Assembly: GCF_003473485.1 (NCBI RefSeq)
Contig: NC_053044.1
Coordinates: 35,282,091 to 35,346,090, forward strand
Reading direction: 5' to 3'
Origin: Medicago truncatula
Lineage: Eukaryota > Streptophyta > Magnoliopsida > Fabales > Fabaceae
Length of the DNA: 64,000 bases
The position numbers were made by a program, and so were the translations under genes. Under the pieces are notes generated by a model. The model saw only the letters and a program-made list of their open reading frames with translations, was not told the DNA's origin and ran no database searches. How positions within the stretch are numbered: position 1 is the first letter of the stretch; each line of letters starts with the position of its first letter. Of this stretch, positions 45,930-59,100 are shown one piece after another.

Positions 45930-47210
45930 TTTTTATTTTTCAATTTTTTTTGGATGCCACGTGTAAAAAAGAATTTACACGTCATTTATAATTAAAAAAA
46001 TATTCTTTTTAAAAAACAAAAAATATTTTTTAATTGTTTTTAATTAATTTTTAAAAATAAGAAAAAAATTATTTTTCAAAAATTTGAAAAATAATTGAAA
46101 TTTTTATTTTGAAAATGAAGTTCCATAATTTTTTTTAAAATCCTTCCTAATTTTAGAAAAAAAATGAATTTTTTTATTTTTTGAAATCAAAAAAGAATTC
46201 GTAAAAATAGTTTACATGTCATTTATATTTAAAAAATTAAAAAAAAATCAGAAAATTAATTCTTAAAAATTTTAACAAATCTGAAATAATTCTAATTATT
46301 TTTTCAAATCGAATAAAATTTCAAAAATTAAAAAACATTTAGATTTTTTTCGAAATAAAAAAGTTTATTTTAATTTTTTTTCTATAAAAAATAAAAATTC
46401 TGGAAAATATTTTAATTTTTAAAAATCTGGATATAAATGTTTTTAAATTCCAATTATATAATCTGGAAACGATACAATTTTATTTAAATATTTAAAATCC
46501 TAACTTTAGATTTTTTTTTGAATTTTTTTATAAAATCTTGAAATATTGTTCGAGAATTCAAATTTATGAAATTTTGAAGATTTTTTAAATTCTGAATATA
46601 ATTTTTTTAAATTCAATTGAAAATCTGAATTTCAGTTTTTTTTTTCAAAAAATTTAAATTTAGAAAAGATTTCAGATTTTTTCGACAGTTTTATTTCTGA
46701 ATTTTTATGAAATCTTTTTTGAAATTAAAAAAAATCAAATTTTTTACGAAATTAGGAATATTTAAAAAATATATTCTGAAACTTAATTATAAAAAAAAAA
46801 AATATTAGATAATATTATAATTTTTGAAGTTTCTTAATTTATATTTGGATATTTTAGAATCTTTTTCTTCCTTATTTTATAATTTTTTGAAATATTCGAA
46901 AAATATTAAATTTGAGATTTTTTCTAAGTTTAAAAAAAATAAAATTTCCTAATTAATTTGTTTTTTAAAATTGTTGAAAATTAATTTTCATATTTTTTTA
47001 ATTATTAATGACGTGTAAATTGCTTTTTACGCGTGGCAGTCAAAAAATAAATAAAAAAGAAAAAGCCACGTAGTTGCCACGTCAGAGATTCTGCTGACTC
47101 AAAGGCTCAGGGGAATCTTTATTTTACAACGACGAAATCTAAAAAAAATAAATTACAGGGGGCAAAATCAAAAGTGTCATATATTACAGGGGGTAAAGAC
47201 ATATTAACCC
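45930..47210. mobile_element. Extremely AT-rich inverted-repeat element
   Basis: GCCACGTGTAAAAAAGAATT (from 45956) is mirrored by AATTGCTTTTTACGCGTGGC (to 47037), with ACACGTCATTTA / TAATGACGTGTAA just inside. The 1 kb between is almost pure A and T, made of TTTTGAAATTTT-like words. The right flank to 47210 ends GGGGGTAAAGACATATTAACCC, the same terminus as the MITE at 8856-9051. No matching left terminus is present, so the element looks truncated on the left. Confidence 0.6.
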
Positions 47211-47717
47211 TTCATTTTATAGTTTCTTTCATTTCAGTATGATATTTTTTTTTCTTGGGGTTAATTGTATATATAAATTGACCCTATAATGTACGCGAAG
47301 TTTGGAAAATGACTCTATAATAAAAGAAAACACATATTCTACCCCTATAATAAAAGAACCCAAAAATTGAATGTTCATAATATTTTTCAGATATGTTTAA
47401 GACGTTAAAATACGAACGATTTTCCACATAAAATTAGATTTCATGACATGAGACGAATTAATTATGAATTTTTAAAGCGCAAAAACTCAAAAATAAACAA
47501 TGGAAATCTCAACCTAGAAATTGAAGTTTGAGTTGATTTTTCGCAAAAAACCTCTATAAAAATACACAGATTGGATCATCAAAGTTTTGCTGTGTTCCAT
47601 CTATGCCTTGATTTTTTTTTTTAATTTCATAACCAAAAGTGCAAAATTACAATTTTGCTCCGAATAAGCATAAAATCACGGTCAAATCTTGTTCCTGAAT
47701 CTTGTTATCATGTTTAC

Positions 47718-47868
47718 TACTCCCTCTGATCACATTTATAAGCAAAAAAATAATAATTAGGTTCATTGAATAATTAATGTATTTAGTCATATTTATAGAC
47801 CAAATACATTAATTATTCAATGAACCTAAAAAGTTGTCATTTACTTATAAATGTGACCAGAGGGAGTG
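47718..47868. mobile_element. Stowaway-type MITE, nearly perfect hairpin
   Basis: CTCCCTCTGATCACATTTAT (47720) is mirrored by ATAAATGTGACCAGAGGGAG (to 47866), and the inner TTCATTGAATAATTAATGTA is mirrored as well, so almost the full 147 bp pairs with itself. TA on the left; TG on the right, a likely decayed TA. Confidence 0.85.
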
Positions 47869-48127
47869 CATCATAAGAACCGTCGCCACTAAATTTTTAA
47901 ATTTTTAAACGAGTGAGAAATTAATCATGAATTACTTAAATAATCCATTCATCCCTCGTTTGAACATCCTGTGGTGAAGGTTCCTATGATGTTTTATTTA
48001 TGTCTCAAAAGTCGGAAACATAATTTCACCTCTGAGTATATGTATACTCGAAAAAGAATTACAATTTTGCACGTAGTGGTTGAAAATCATAAAAATTATG
48101 CTACTAAATTTTGCCGATCTAATTTTA

Positions 48128-48437
48128 TACTCCCTCTATCCTAAAATGTAAGCAAAAAAAAAAAACTCATTTTTTTGTCCCAAAATGTAAGCAAAAAATA
48201 CAAACTTTTATCCTATTTAATCTTGTTTTTTTTAAAAAAAATCATATTTGCCAATACAAACTTTTGTTTATCTCTCATTCATTTTCTCCACAACCAATAG
48301 TCAATGAAAATTGTTTTTGCATATTCCTATAAAACTTTTTCCAAAGAAAATACAAAAAACTATACTCCAACTTCTTATGTTTTAGTTTTCTTAATAAGTG
48401 TGATTATTATTTTTTGCTTACAATTTGGGAGAGAGCA
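48128..48437. mobile_element. Stowaway-type MITE
   Basis: TA then CTCCCTCTATCCTAAAATGT at the left and GCTTACAATTTGGGAGAGAG at the right (to about 48435). The left terminus is partly repeated (TTGTCCCAAAATGTAAGCAA at about 48176). Non-coding. Confidence 0.7.
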
Positions 48438-48812
48438 TGTATTTTTATAGAGATGTATGCGAAAAACATACTCAAAATTTGATTTCTAGATTGGTATTTC
48501 AGTTGTTGTTGTTTTGTTTTAACATTTTTGGTGCTTTGAAAATTAATATTTAATCTATCATTTGTTGGAAAATTCTAATTTTATGTGGAAAGGCATATTT
48601 TAACGTCGTAAGCCTGCCTTAAAAAAAACATAAAAAAAGAAAAACGATCTTTAGGTTGCTTTTCTGGACTTTATGTCTATAGAGAAAAAAAATAGAAGGT
48701 CAAAAATAGAAAAAATTTAAAATTTTAGGGGTAGAATCTATGTTTTTTTATTTATTAGAAAGTAGTTTTTCAGACTAAGTATGTTTTATAGGCTCAATTT
48801 GAACAATTAGCC

Positions 48813-49666
48813 TTTTCTCTTGTATTTACTTATGTCAAGTGAATTATCTCTCATGATGAGAAAGTTGAAAGTCATGTCTGATATGAAACTTTCAAGAGGA
48901 CAATTACAATTTTTTTAACCCCCATAGACAAATTAGATGAGTTGAAGACAGAACTTAGTCAACATTAAGTTCATCTTGATGAAAATCAATTACTTGTCAT
49001 GTTGGTGTACAAGTACCATGCATATATCTTAGTCTGAAATGATAACGACAAAGGAACTAGTGTTTATCATGCAGAGACGCTAAATGACAGTGTCGTTATA
49101 GTATCCATGACTGTCTCGATGGTGTTCGAAGATAGTAAACAATATCTTTGAGTTAGTTCAAACTACAAGTGTCCAAATTGTCAGTAGAGATCTAACGTCA
49201 TGTTGAGTTTTAAAATATTTGATGTAATATTGTACAATGTTGTCAAGTTCCGTCATATTTGTTGTATTTCAATCCTTTGTGCATAATGTTGAACTGATGT
49301 AATATTGTTGAATTATAAATGACGATGTTTTGTTGTTGATTATGAATAATAATTGTTGTCGGTTGAATTACAACTTGATAAATGATGCGTTTGACTGACA
49401 AGTGTTTAAATATGCTGTTTTGTGTTTTGATTGTGCATATAAAACACACCTTAAAACTATAAATTTTTTAAATATCGATATCAAAATTTATAAAAATAGA
49501 AGATCAAAATTACAATTATAAAAAAGTGAATTCTTAAATACTTTTGAATTTGATTGACTACATACAAATAATCTTTAGACAATTTTTTTAACATTTACAT
49601 TTATTTTAAAGTAAAATAATATAAAAATACCATATGTCATTGATCGGACCAAAGTACATGCTTAAC
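48813..49666. other. Gene-free spacer
   Basis: No recognisable frame. A 68-residue minus-strand frame at 49243-49449 has no domain resemblance. Confidence 0.4.
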
Positions 49667-49710
49667 AAAGTTACATAAGTACTTTCCTTCAAAAAAAGTT
49701 ACATAAGTAC
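49667..49710 (+). repeat. Micro-insertion, 16-bp direct repeats
   Basis: AAAGTTACATAAGTAC at 49667-49682 and 49695-49710 flanks 12 nt, TTTCCTTCAAAA. Confidence 0.6.
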
Positions 49711-49753
49711 AATTGTCTTCGCCTTATAAAAAAAAACATAATTGCTTGCTAAG

Positions 49754-49787
49754 CCAACTTATGTTTTTTTTTTCTAACATAAGTTGG
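49754..49787. repeat. Perfect 12-bp hairpin
   Basis: CCAACTTATGTT and AACATAAGTTGG are exact inverted copies around a T-rich loop of about 10 nt. It lies about 0.4 kb upstream of the clathrin gene. Confidence 0.7.
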
Positions 49788-50168
49788 ACCATTACCCAGT
49801 TCACCTGTCACAAAATCAAAACGTACTAACTAAGCCATCAACAAGTAACACACGTCTCCTGTGTTAATACACACCAGTCTGTTATTATGTTATTTTCCAC
49901 AACAAAACAAATTAAATTTTTTACCTAATTAACGCATTAGTGAATAAAACGAGATCTTTGCTCCACTGTCATCATTTTCCTTTTCCTTAAAAAATCCACT
50001 CTCTTTCTTAAATCCCGCTTTATTAGTGTCACTTGCACCTCTTTTTCTTCTTCTTTTTTCATTTCTCTTCTCTCTCTCTCTGAGAGTCCAAGCTGTTTCC
50101 AGATCTTGTACTGATTTGAACTCCGATTCAACCACCGCTGTAGATCTCAATCTCCGATCCATTTCACC

Positions 50169-53100
50169 ATGGCGGCCGCCGCCAACGCTCCGATCCTCAT
50201 GCGTGAAGCTCTCACTGTTAGTCCTCTCTTCTTCATTACTCCATTTTTTAACTCATCAGCAACAATCTAACATCTCTTGTTTTCACGATTATATCAATTT
50301 ATTTACTTTTTATAAGCTTTGATCAATTATAATTTTCCAATTGATTACTCTAGTTTGATTATGAAGTTACTTTTTTTTTTTTTGCTGCTGAATTTACGTT
50401 GAATTTGCGATGAATTTGCTCAGATCTGAATGATTTGTTGTTTTTGTTGCTTAAGTGTTTGGATTTTAAGTGTGAAGTTGTTGAATCTGTTTCTGATTTG
50501 AATTTTGTGGTGATTTCAGTTGCCAAGCATTGGGATTAATCCACAGCACATAACATTCACGCATGTGACGATGGAATCTGATAAGTATATATGCGTTCGA
50601 GAAACTGCGCCGCAGAATAGCGTGGTTATTGTTGATATGAACATGCCAAATCAGCCTTTGAGGAGACCTATTACTGCTGATTCTGCTCTTATGAATCCTA
50701 ATTCTAGAATTCTTGCTTTGAAAGGTTTGCTACTATTCCTTTTTTGTTTTTGTTTTGAACTTGTAAGTTGTGTTTGTAGCTGGTAATGTTGTGGATTATA
50801 TAGCTGTGAACATTTCGTTATCGGTTTGAATTTTGTATATTGTTGTAAAGATCAATATTTATTAGGAGCTTAAATTTATTATTTATATCTTAGGAGATGT
50901 AAAATTTAAGTTTTGATGTTTTTGCCATAGCATGTGATTTCCACTACACTCAAACATGGAAAATAGTTGAAAGTGTTGTTTTTGAAATTTATAATGCATT
51001 GAATGGTGCCGCGGTTTTTCGAAAAAACTTTCTATATCGCGTTTCCTTGGCGCGAGACCCCATTTCCATATATGCAACTATTTTATTAAACGAAAACGAC
51101 TTAGTTTTAATTCGATTGACTTCAATTAGGAGCGGACTAGAAAGTCTTTTAGATATGTGCTTTATGCATCCCGATTGCTAGGGTTTCATACCCGTGAAGC
51201 ATAGATCTTTGACGGACCTGACAAAACGAATCGATTTGTATTCTTATGTTTTAATTCTATGTATGAAATCAAAATTATGTCCGGAGATTACACTTCAGTC
51301 ATGCGTGCTTAAATGACACACGACCCTCTTCCATTTTTTAATCGAATACTCGCCACTCGTATTTGTTTGGAAAATTGCAGTCACCTCTTCTAGATTTGTT
51401 GAAAATACACCCTTTACAGAATAGAGGAACACTGTTTTTATGTTATAGAGAGGATATGTTGCATTTAAACATATCTCAAGGGAGATGGGTGGAATTTCCC
51501 TTAACTATTATATATTAAGAGAAAAAAATCAAAAAATTTGTTTTTATATCTTATTTTTGTGTATGAGAACTATTGTAATAAAAAAGAAAGACGATTGTAA
51601 TTAAGATAGCATAATTTTTTTTATTTTTTTAAAGATAGCCTAATGTTCGTCCAACCATTTGGAAATAATGTAATGTCTTACTCTTATTTGATTATTTCAT
51701 CTGCTTCTCTTTGTGTGCACTCATTTGTATATTTAGGAATTAGAAATATATTGACTTATGAGGTGCATTTTTCTCTTGAAGCTCAACTCCAAGGAACAAC
51801 TCAAGATCATTTACAAATATTTAATATTGAACTTAAAGCAAAGATGAAATCGTATCAGATGCCTGAGCAGGTATTTGTCTATAGTTATACTGTGTGCATG
51901 TACTGTAAACTGTGCATGTACTGTAAACTAATGAGTGATAGATACAACTTTGTTAATCCTTGTAAATGTCCTTGTTTCATGTGTAGGTAGTCTTTTGGAA
52001 GTGGATTAGCCCCAAGTTGTTGGGTCTTGTGACACAGACTTCTGTATACCACTGGTCAATTGAAGGTAAGATATGCATGAACTAAAATTTAATTAAATAT
52101 GGTTTTGTGATATGTTTTCAAGTTTGTCGATTATTCTTCAGTGCACTTTTAGCTTGTCTACAAATTGTTAACTGGCATGTTGGTATGTGATATATGTAAC
52201 TTGTAGGCGACTCTGAACCTGTAAAGATGTTTGAGAGAACAGCAAATCTGGCAAACAATCAAATAATTAATTATCGATGTGACCCTACCGAAAAATGGTT
52301 GGTCTTGATTGGTATTGCTCCTGGTTCCCCTGAGGTATATCTCTAGTATTTGTTATATTAAGTTGGTTATCATGGTGAAATATTCCTCAAGTTTCAACTT
52401 TAAGCTCATTCCTCTACTTTGATTGACTGAATTTTCGGTAATTTTTTTTGATACATGTTAGATATGAAACTGAACAACATAAGCTTTTGGGCAAATGGTT
52501 CTTAGAATTGTATTAGGGCCTCCTTGATTTATTAGTGGGGAACTTGATCTTGTTTCACCTGTTATATAAGAAATTGAATTTTAATGCAATCTAATAATAG
52601 ACTTGTGTATGAGGAGGCATGTTAGATATGAAACTATTTATACTTAAACCAACATATTAATATATTAAATTAGTTAGTTCTTGAAAACAATCATGATCTA
52701 TTATACTGTAATTTTCATGAGCCTGTTCTTGTTTGGTTTATTTCTTCATATCTTCTTGCATTATAGAGGCCACAATTGGTGAAAGGAAACATGCAACTAT
52801 TCTCCGTGGAACAACAGCGCAGCCAGGCTCTTGAAGCTCATGCGGCTTCATTTGCTCAATTTAAAGTATGTCTCTTTGTGCATGTATTTTTGTTGTTAAA
52901 TATTTACTTGAATAACTGTACACTACTATATGGTTTTATTACATGCTGACAATATTGAATTGTTTTTTAACAGGTTCCTGGGAATGAAAATCCGTCTACT
53001 TTGATTTCTTTTGCCACCAAGACAGTTAATGCCGGTCAAGTTATATCCAAGTTGCATGTCATTGAGCTGGGTGCTCAGCCAGGTCTGTATAACTTTTTGC

Positions 53101-56100
53101 TGTCACATTTACCTCTTACGAATTAATCTATGGGTAGTATGGCTTTAAGATAAATCTGTCTTGTATTGCCAATTTGGCTGTCATATGTTGAGTTCGAAGC
53201 ATGCTTTTTTCCCTGTGAAACGAAAATATAAATTTTAAATTGGTCATAGCTTGTATTTAGTAGAGGTATGTGGGAAAACTAACCTTCATGATAGTCAAAA
53301 TCCTGATTTGAATCATAAAATCTTACGATTTTGCGATCATGTTTTCCCTTAAAGATTAGGAGTTCACATATAATCCTATTTTTTGTGGAATTGGGTGGAT
53401 TCCCGATTTGAGTCGTACAATCTTATGATTCCAAACCTCAAACTATCGAAAAGCCGTTGCGCGCTAGCTTGTAATTTAGGGGGTAGGGATGCCCCTTTCT
53501 AAAACTTATATATAGATTTGTGAACGTCAGACATAGGATCAGTTATGCTAGCAAACAAAGACGGAGAAATCCGTTTTGCTAACTTAATCGCTCTAGATAA
53601 ACTAAAGAACGATAAGTAGAGTTTAACTAGCATATCAGCTTTCTCATCCCTTTTATATATAGATTTGTTGTCTATGAAAGGATGGTAATGAATTTGAATT
53701 TACATATGTACTTTAAGTGTGATTTGAAGTTTTCTGTCTTATATGTAATTTTATTTTTATATATATACTACGATTGTATGAGTTTTGTATAATACTACGA
53801 TTGTACAAATTTACTTCCCCTTTTCGATTTTGTGTACAATCTCGATTTTAACTACCTTGCCAACTTTTCTGAAAGATGTCCCAAAGAAGAAATTTTTTCT
53901 TGCAATCTAAAATTCTTCACTTCTGAATAATTATGAGACTCAATTGTGGACTGATGAATCAAAGTGATCATGCAGTGGACTAAACATATGGAGGAGGTTA
54001 CTCATCATTGCTAATAGTTTTAGTTAATTAAATAATTTAACTTATGTTGCCGGGCCATGCTCCAGTGATTACTTCACGTATGAATGATGTTTATTGTAAC
54101 AAATTTGACTTCTTGCGGGCTTTCAATGTAATCATAAAGCAGTTTATTGAAATTAGTGTGGGCATTTAAAGATGGATCGGGATATTGCTTCAATAATAAA
54201 TCATTTGTATAATGTTACAATTTGTAATTCAGTTGATCATCCTTCTGGGATTTAACTTTCCAAATTTGTTGGCAGGGAAACCTTCATTTACAAAGAAACA
54301 AGCAGATCTGTTCTTTCCTCCTGATTTTGCTGATGATTTTCCAGTTTCCATGCAGGTAAGGGGGTTGCTAGTGTTTGTTGTTCATTTTTGTTAACTGTGC
54401 AGGTAGTTGATTCATAATTTGTTGCTTTGGCAGATATCCCACAAATACAGTTTGATTTATGTGATTACCAAACTTGGTCTTCTATTTGTCTATGATTTGG
54501 AGACGGCTACTGCTGTTTATAGGAACAGAATCAGTCCAGATCCTATATTTTTGACGTCAGAAGCTACATCAGTGGGAGGCTTTTATGCCATTAACAGGAG
54601 AGGCCAGGTGTTACTGGCTACGGTTAATGAGCAAACAATTGTGAATTTTGTCAGTGGTCAAGTATGTTTCTGATCTTTTCATCACTTCTTTAATGTGAAG
54701 AGGAAAGAAAGACGCATTGTTACTAATTTATTTTGGTTATTATCACAGTTAAACAATTTGGAGCTAGCAGTTAATCTTGCCAAGAGAGGAAATCTTCCTG
54801 GTGCTGAGAAGTTGGTATGTTGATATCTAGTTAATATATAAATATATTGCTTTGCTAGATGTGGTCAGGAAAGTCGCTAGAAATCGTGGTTGGGTTTCAT
54901 ACAATTTCTAAGTGCTAACTTGCGTGAAGTTTGGGTGCATGGTTGCTGTAGAAAGTTCAATATTTTAATAAATACTTGGTAGTGCAGGTTATTAAAAATC
55001 AATGCAGAAATATCCTTTCCTTACTGATCTTTTGTTGTATGTCGTTGCAGTGTCTACCTTTTACTTTGACAATTTTTTATGCTTGTAAAAGATAGACGCT
55101 TATGACAAGAAAGATTGTGTATGTTTGGATCGACAGTGAGTTTGGAGAAATAACGTTGTGCGTCCGCGATTTTGTCAAAAGCTACATTTGGAGCTTCAAC
55201 AAAATCACGGTGCTACCGTGGTTTAGTCAAACATGCCGCCAAATCCAATCCAAACATTCACACTGTGGGTGACCTGAATGCTAAGCTGCTCGAAATCTGT
55301 TTTTTTATTTTTTATTTTTTATTTTAATGATATTTGCATTTTTTGATTAATAATTTTGGTAAAAGGTAAACCAATTGCTATTGAGCTCCCGCCATGTGGG
55401 TGGGGTCCAAGGGTCAGACCCCTTATGGATCTACCGTAGGCAGCCTTGCATTGTATTTATAAGAGGCTGACCAACATGGCGGCAACTCTTATCGTTGTGC
55501 CGTGGTTCCTCTTTAGCTAAATTTTTTGGTAATTTGCAAATTAATTGGAATTGAATGTTATCTTGGATTATGCATTAGCCTCTTTTCAAAAAATTTCTTT
55601 CTTTTGGTATTTATTTTTTTTGTTTCTATTTTTATTAGCACATTCTTGTTGACAATACAGGTAGTAGAACGTTTCCATGAACTATTTGCTCAAACAAAGT
55701 ATAAAGAGGCAGCTGAGCTTGCTGCTGAGTCTCCGCAAGGAATCCTTCGTACACCCGATACAGTTGCCAAATTTCAGGTTTTTTGATAGGAGTATTTTGT
55801 TCATACTGTTTCTAAAACAATTTTTTTGTAAACAATCATCTTTACTTATTTTGAGGGATGAAGGAAATCATACTGTCTTGTGCTGTCGTATTTTTCTGGG
55901 AAATTAGATTCTAGTGGTCAGTTTCACAATCTGTTCTATGTTGCAGAGTGTTCCTGTGCAAGCTGGGCAAACTCCCCCATTGTTGCAGTATTTTGGAACT
56001 CTTTTAACTAGAGGAAAGCTGAATGCCTTTGAATCACTCGAACTGTCACGGCTTGTTGTGAATCAGAACAAAAAAAATCTGTTGGAGAATTGGTTGGCCG

Positions 56101-59100
56101 AGGACAAGCTTGAGTGCAGTGAGGAGCTTGGAGATCTTGTTAAGGTTGGGGTTGCATTGCATTTGAAATTTCGGAAAGTTTTAAATTTGTTTATTATTTA
56201 TTTTTATTGGAAATGCTAACAAGTGCCTTAAAGGCACTTGTTAAGATGCCCAAAGATGAAATTTTATCTTGGGATTTGTGTATTCAACATATTGGAACTT
56301 TAAAAAGTAATTTTTCATACATTAAATTTGTAAATTATTTCCTTTTTTGAATCCTTAACTAGGGCACTTGTTTGTTAGCACGACCCTATTTTTTTCTTTC
56401 TTTCTTTTCTTTCTTATTTTTTCTTAATGATATGCTAGTGCTATGTCTAGTTGGATTTACTTATTTTCAAATGGTATACAATTTTTTTAATGTCAATTAG
56501 TATTCTCCATTGTAGACTGTGGACAATGATCTTGCTTTAAAAATATATATCAAAGCCAGAGCTACTCCAAAAGTTGTTGCTGCTTTCGCTGAGAAAAGGG
56601 AGTTTGACAAGATTCTGATATACTCTAAGCAGGTACAGGGCTTGTTTTCTTATCAAAGAATATTGATTTTGGATTCATGAGATTTGTCCACTTATAATTT
56701 TTTTTAATGTTCTTATGGCCTGTAAAGTATTTTACTTCGCCTGTATTACTAAAGACCTATATCTTGCCTTTCATTTGCTTGAATCATTCATGCCTTAACA
56801 TTTTTATTACTCGTTTGTTTCTATAGGTTGGATATACACCCGACTATCTCTTCCTCTTGCAATCGATACTCCGTACTGATCCTCAGGTATGTCAGAAACC
56901 TTTGCAGTTCATATTGTTCAATTATTTAAAGTGAACTATTTCTTTCAGTACTCCCATCTTGTAAGTTGGAAGTCACTGACTATTTTTCTCTGCATTGTAC
57001 ATCATGCATTTTTATTTATTTTGATTTGACAAATTATAGTTGTTAAACCTAACCACTATCATTTTGATTTGCAGGGTGCTGTTAATTTTGCATTAATGAT
57101 GTCTCAAATGGAAGGTGGTTGTCCAGTTGATTACAACACCATAACTGATCTGTTTCTTCAGGTTGTTATCTACTGTAATTAAGCTATTATGTGGCTAGAG
57201 TAATATAATATTCCTTCATTTTGCAATGTGTTTCCATACAGTCCACTTATTACATTATGGTTATTTTTGTCCTCAGAGAAACCTGATCCGTGAGGCAACT
57301 GCCTTTCTCCTAGATGTTTTGAAGCCAAACCTACCAGAACACGGGTTCCTTCAAACAAAGGTTTCAGTCATCATTTCTATTTTGTTTAAGGCATTTTACT
57401 CCTGTAATTTGTTCTTTGCACTGATTCAGTCTTGTGAATTGTTCAGGTGTTAGAGATAAATCTTGTGACTTTCCCCAATGTTGCTGATGCAATTTTGGCT
57501 AACGGCATGTTTAGCCATTATGACCGTCCTCGGATTGCCCAACTTTGTGAAAAAGCTGGTCTTTATGTGCGAGCGTTGCAAGTAATGACCCTCCATGCAT
57601 TTTTTCCCCTTGGTGCTTTCTTTTCATAGTTTAGAGCTGAAAGTCACCCCTCTTGTTGATTACATTTTTGTTGGTGCAGCATTACACAGAGTTGCCAGAT
57701 ATAAAACGTGTGATTGTAAATACACATGCAATTGAGCCACAGGTTTATATTCCCCATTGTTTATATCTATTTCAACATCATGATAGTTTAAAAATGCCTA
57801 GTCACATTATTTGGTTGTTGCAGGCACTTGTTGAATTTTTTGGCACTCTATCAAAAGAATGGGCTTTAGAGTGTATGAAAGATCTATTGCTGGTCAATCT
57901 TAGAGGCAACCTACAGATAATTGTACAGGTATGGAAATGTGGTTTTTTTTCCTTATAACTAGGAATTATTAATAATTAATTGATAACTGAAGCTTACTTA
58001 TGTTTGTCCAGGTTGCTAAAGAATACTGTGAACAACTTGGCGTTGATGCTTGCATAAAGATTTTTGAGCAATTCAGGTCATATGAAGGACTGTATTTTTT
58101 CCTTGGTTCATATTTGAGCTCCAGGTAATTCTTTCATTCTGAATGATTTGTTTTAACTAGTGGACATATGACCTTATTTGTACTGAAAATTGTCCTATGT
58201 ATATATTTTTGCTAATATTTGTTTTTCTGAATAATATGGAATAGTGAGGATCCCGACATTCACTTTAAGTACATCGAGGCAGCAGCAAAGACTGGACAAA
58301 TCAAAGAGGTCGAGCGTGTGACTAGAGAATCAAGTTTCTATGATCCTGAGAAAACAAAGAACTTTCTAATGGAAGCTAAGCTTCCAGATGCACGGCCACT
58401 AATTAATGTTTGTGACCGGTTCGGATTTGTTCCAGATCTAACACACTATCTATACACAAGTAACATGCTTCGCTACATTGAGGGTTATGTTCAGAAGGTA
58501 TTGTAGTTTACATTTCAAATTGTAGCAGCCCTTTATATTGCAATGCCAATAATGCTATCTACTCTATCTGTTGCAGTCATAACTTTGTGCCTTGCTTTAT
58601 AGGTGAACCCAGGGAATGCTCCTTTAGTTGTTGGGCAGCTGCTTGATGATGAGTGTCCAGAAGATTTTATCAAAGGCTTAATTCTCTCTGTTCGTTCATT
58701 ACTGCCAGTTGAGCCCCTTGTGGCTGAATGTGAGAAGAGGTGGTATCCATTCTCTAAAACAAATAATGTTTTGCACTCATTTTTCTGATTTTCCTCTGGT
58801 ACATTTTTTTTGGAATACAGGAATCGGCTTCGTTTGCTCACACAGTTTTTGGAACATCTAGTAAGTGAAGGAAGCCAGGATGTACATGTTCATAATGCAC
58901 TGGGTAAAATCATCATTGATAGTAACAACAACCCAGAACATTTTCTCACTACAAACCCATACTATGATTCTCGAGTTGTGGGCAAATATTGTGAAAAGCG
59001 GGATCCCACGTTGGCAGTTGTGGCTTATAGGCGTGGAGTATGTGATGATGAACTTATCAACGTGACAAACAAAAACTCCTTGTTCAAACTACAAGCAAGG

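Larger units (their letters stand above)
47257..48812. mobile_element. Fold-back element of about 1.55 kb with two nested Stowaway MITEs
   Basis: The left end GGGGTTAATTGTATATATAA, then ATTCTACCCCTATAATAAAAG, is mirrored on the right by TAGGGGTAGAATCTATG and CAATTTGAACAATTAGCC. Interior parts such as AATTTTTAAAGCGCAAAAAC match the element at 18430-18985. Two Stowaway MITEs lie inside at 47720-47866 and 48130-48435. Confidence 0.6.

Noticed and set aside
49754..49787. miRNA precursor or terminator from the 12-bp hairpin
   Set aside because: The stem is far too short for a plant miRNA precursor, and rho-independent terminators do not apply in plants.
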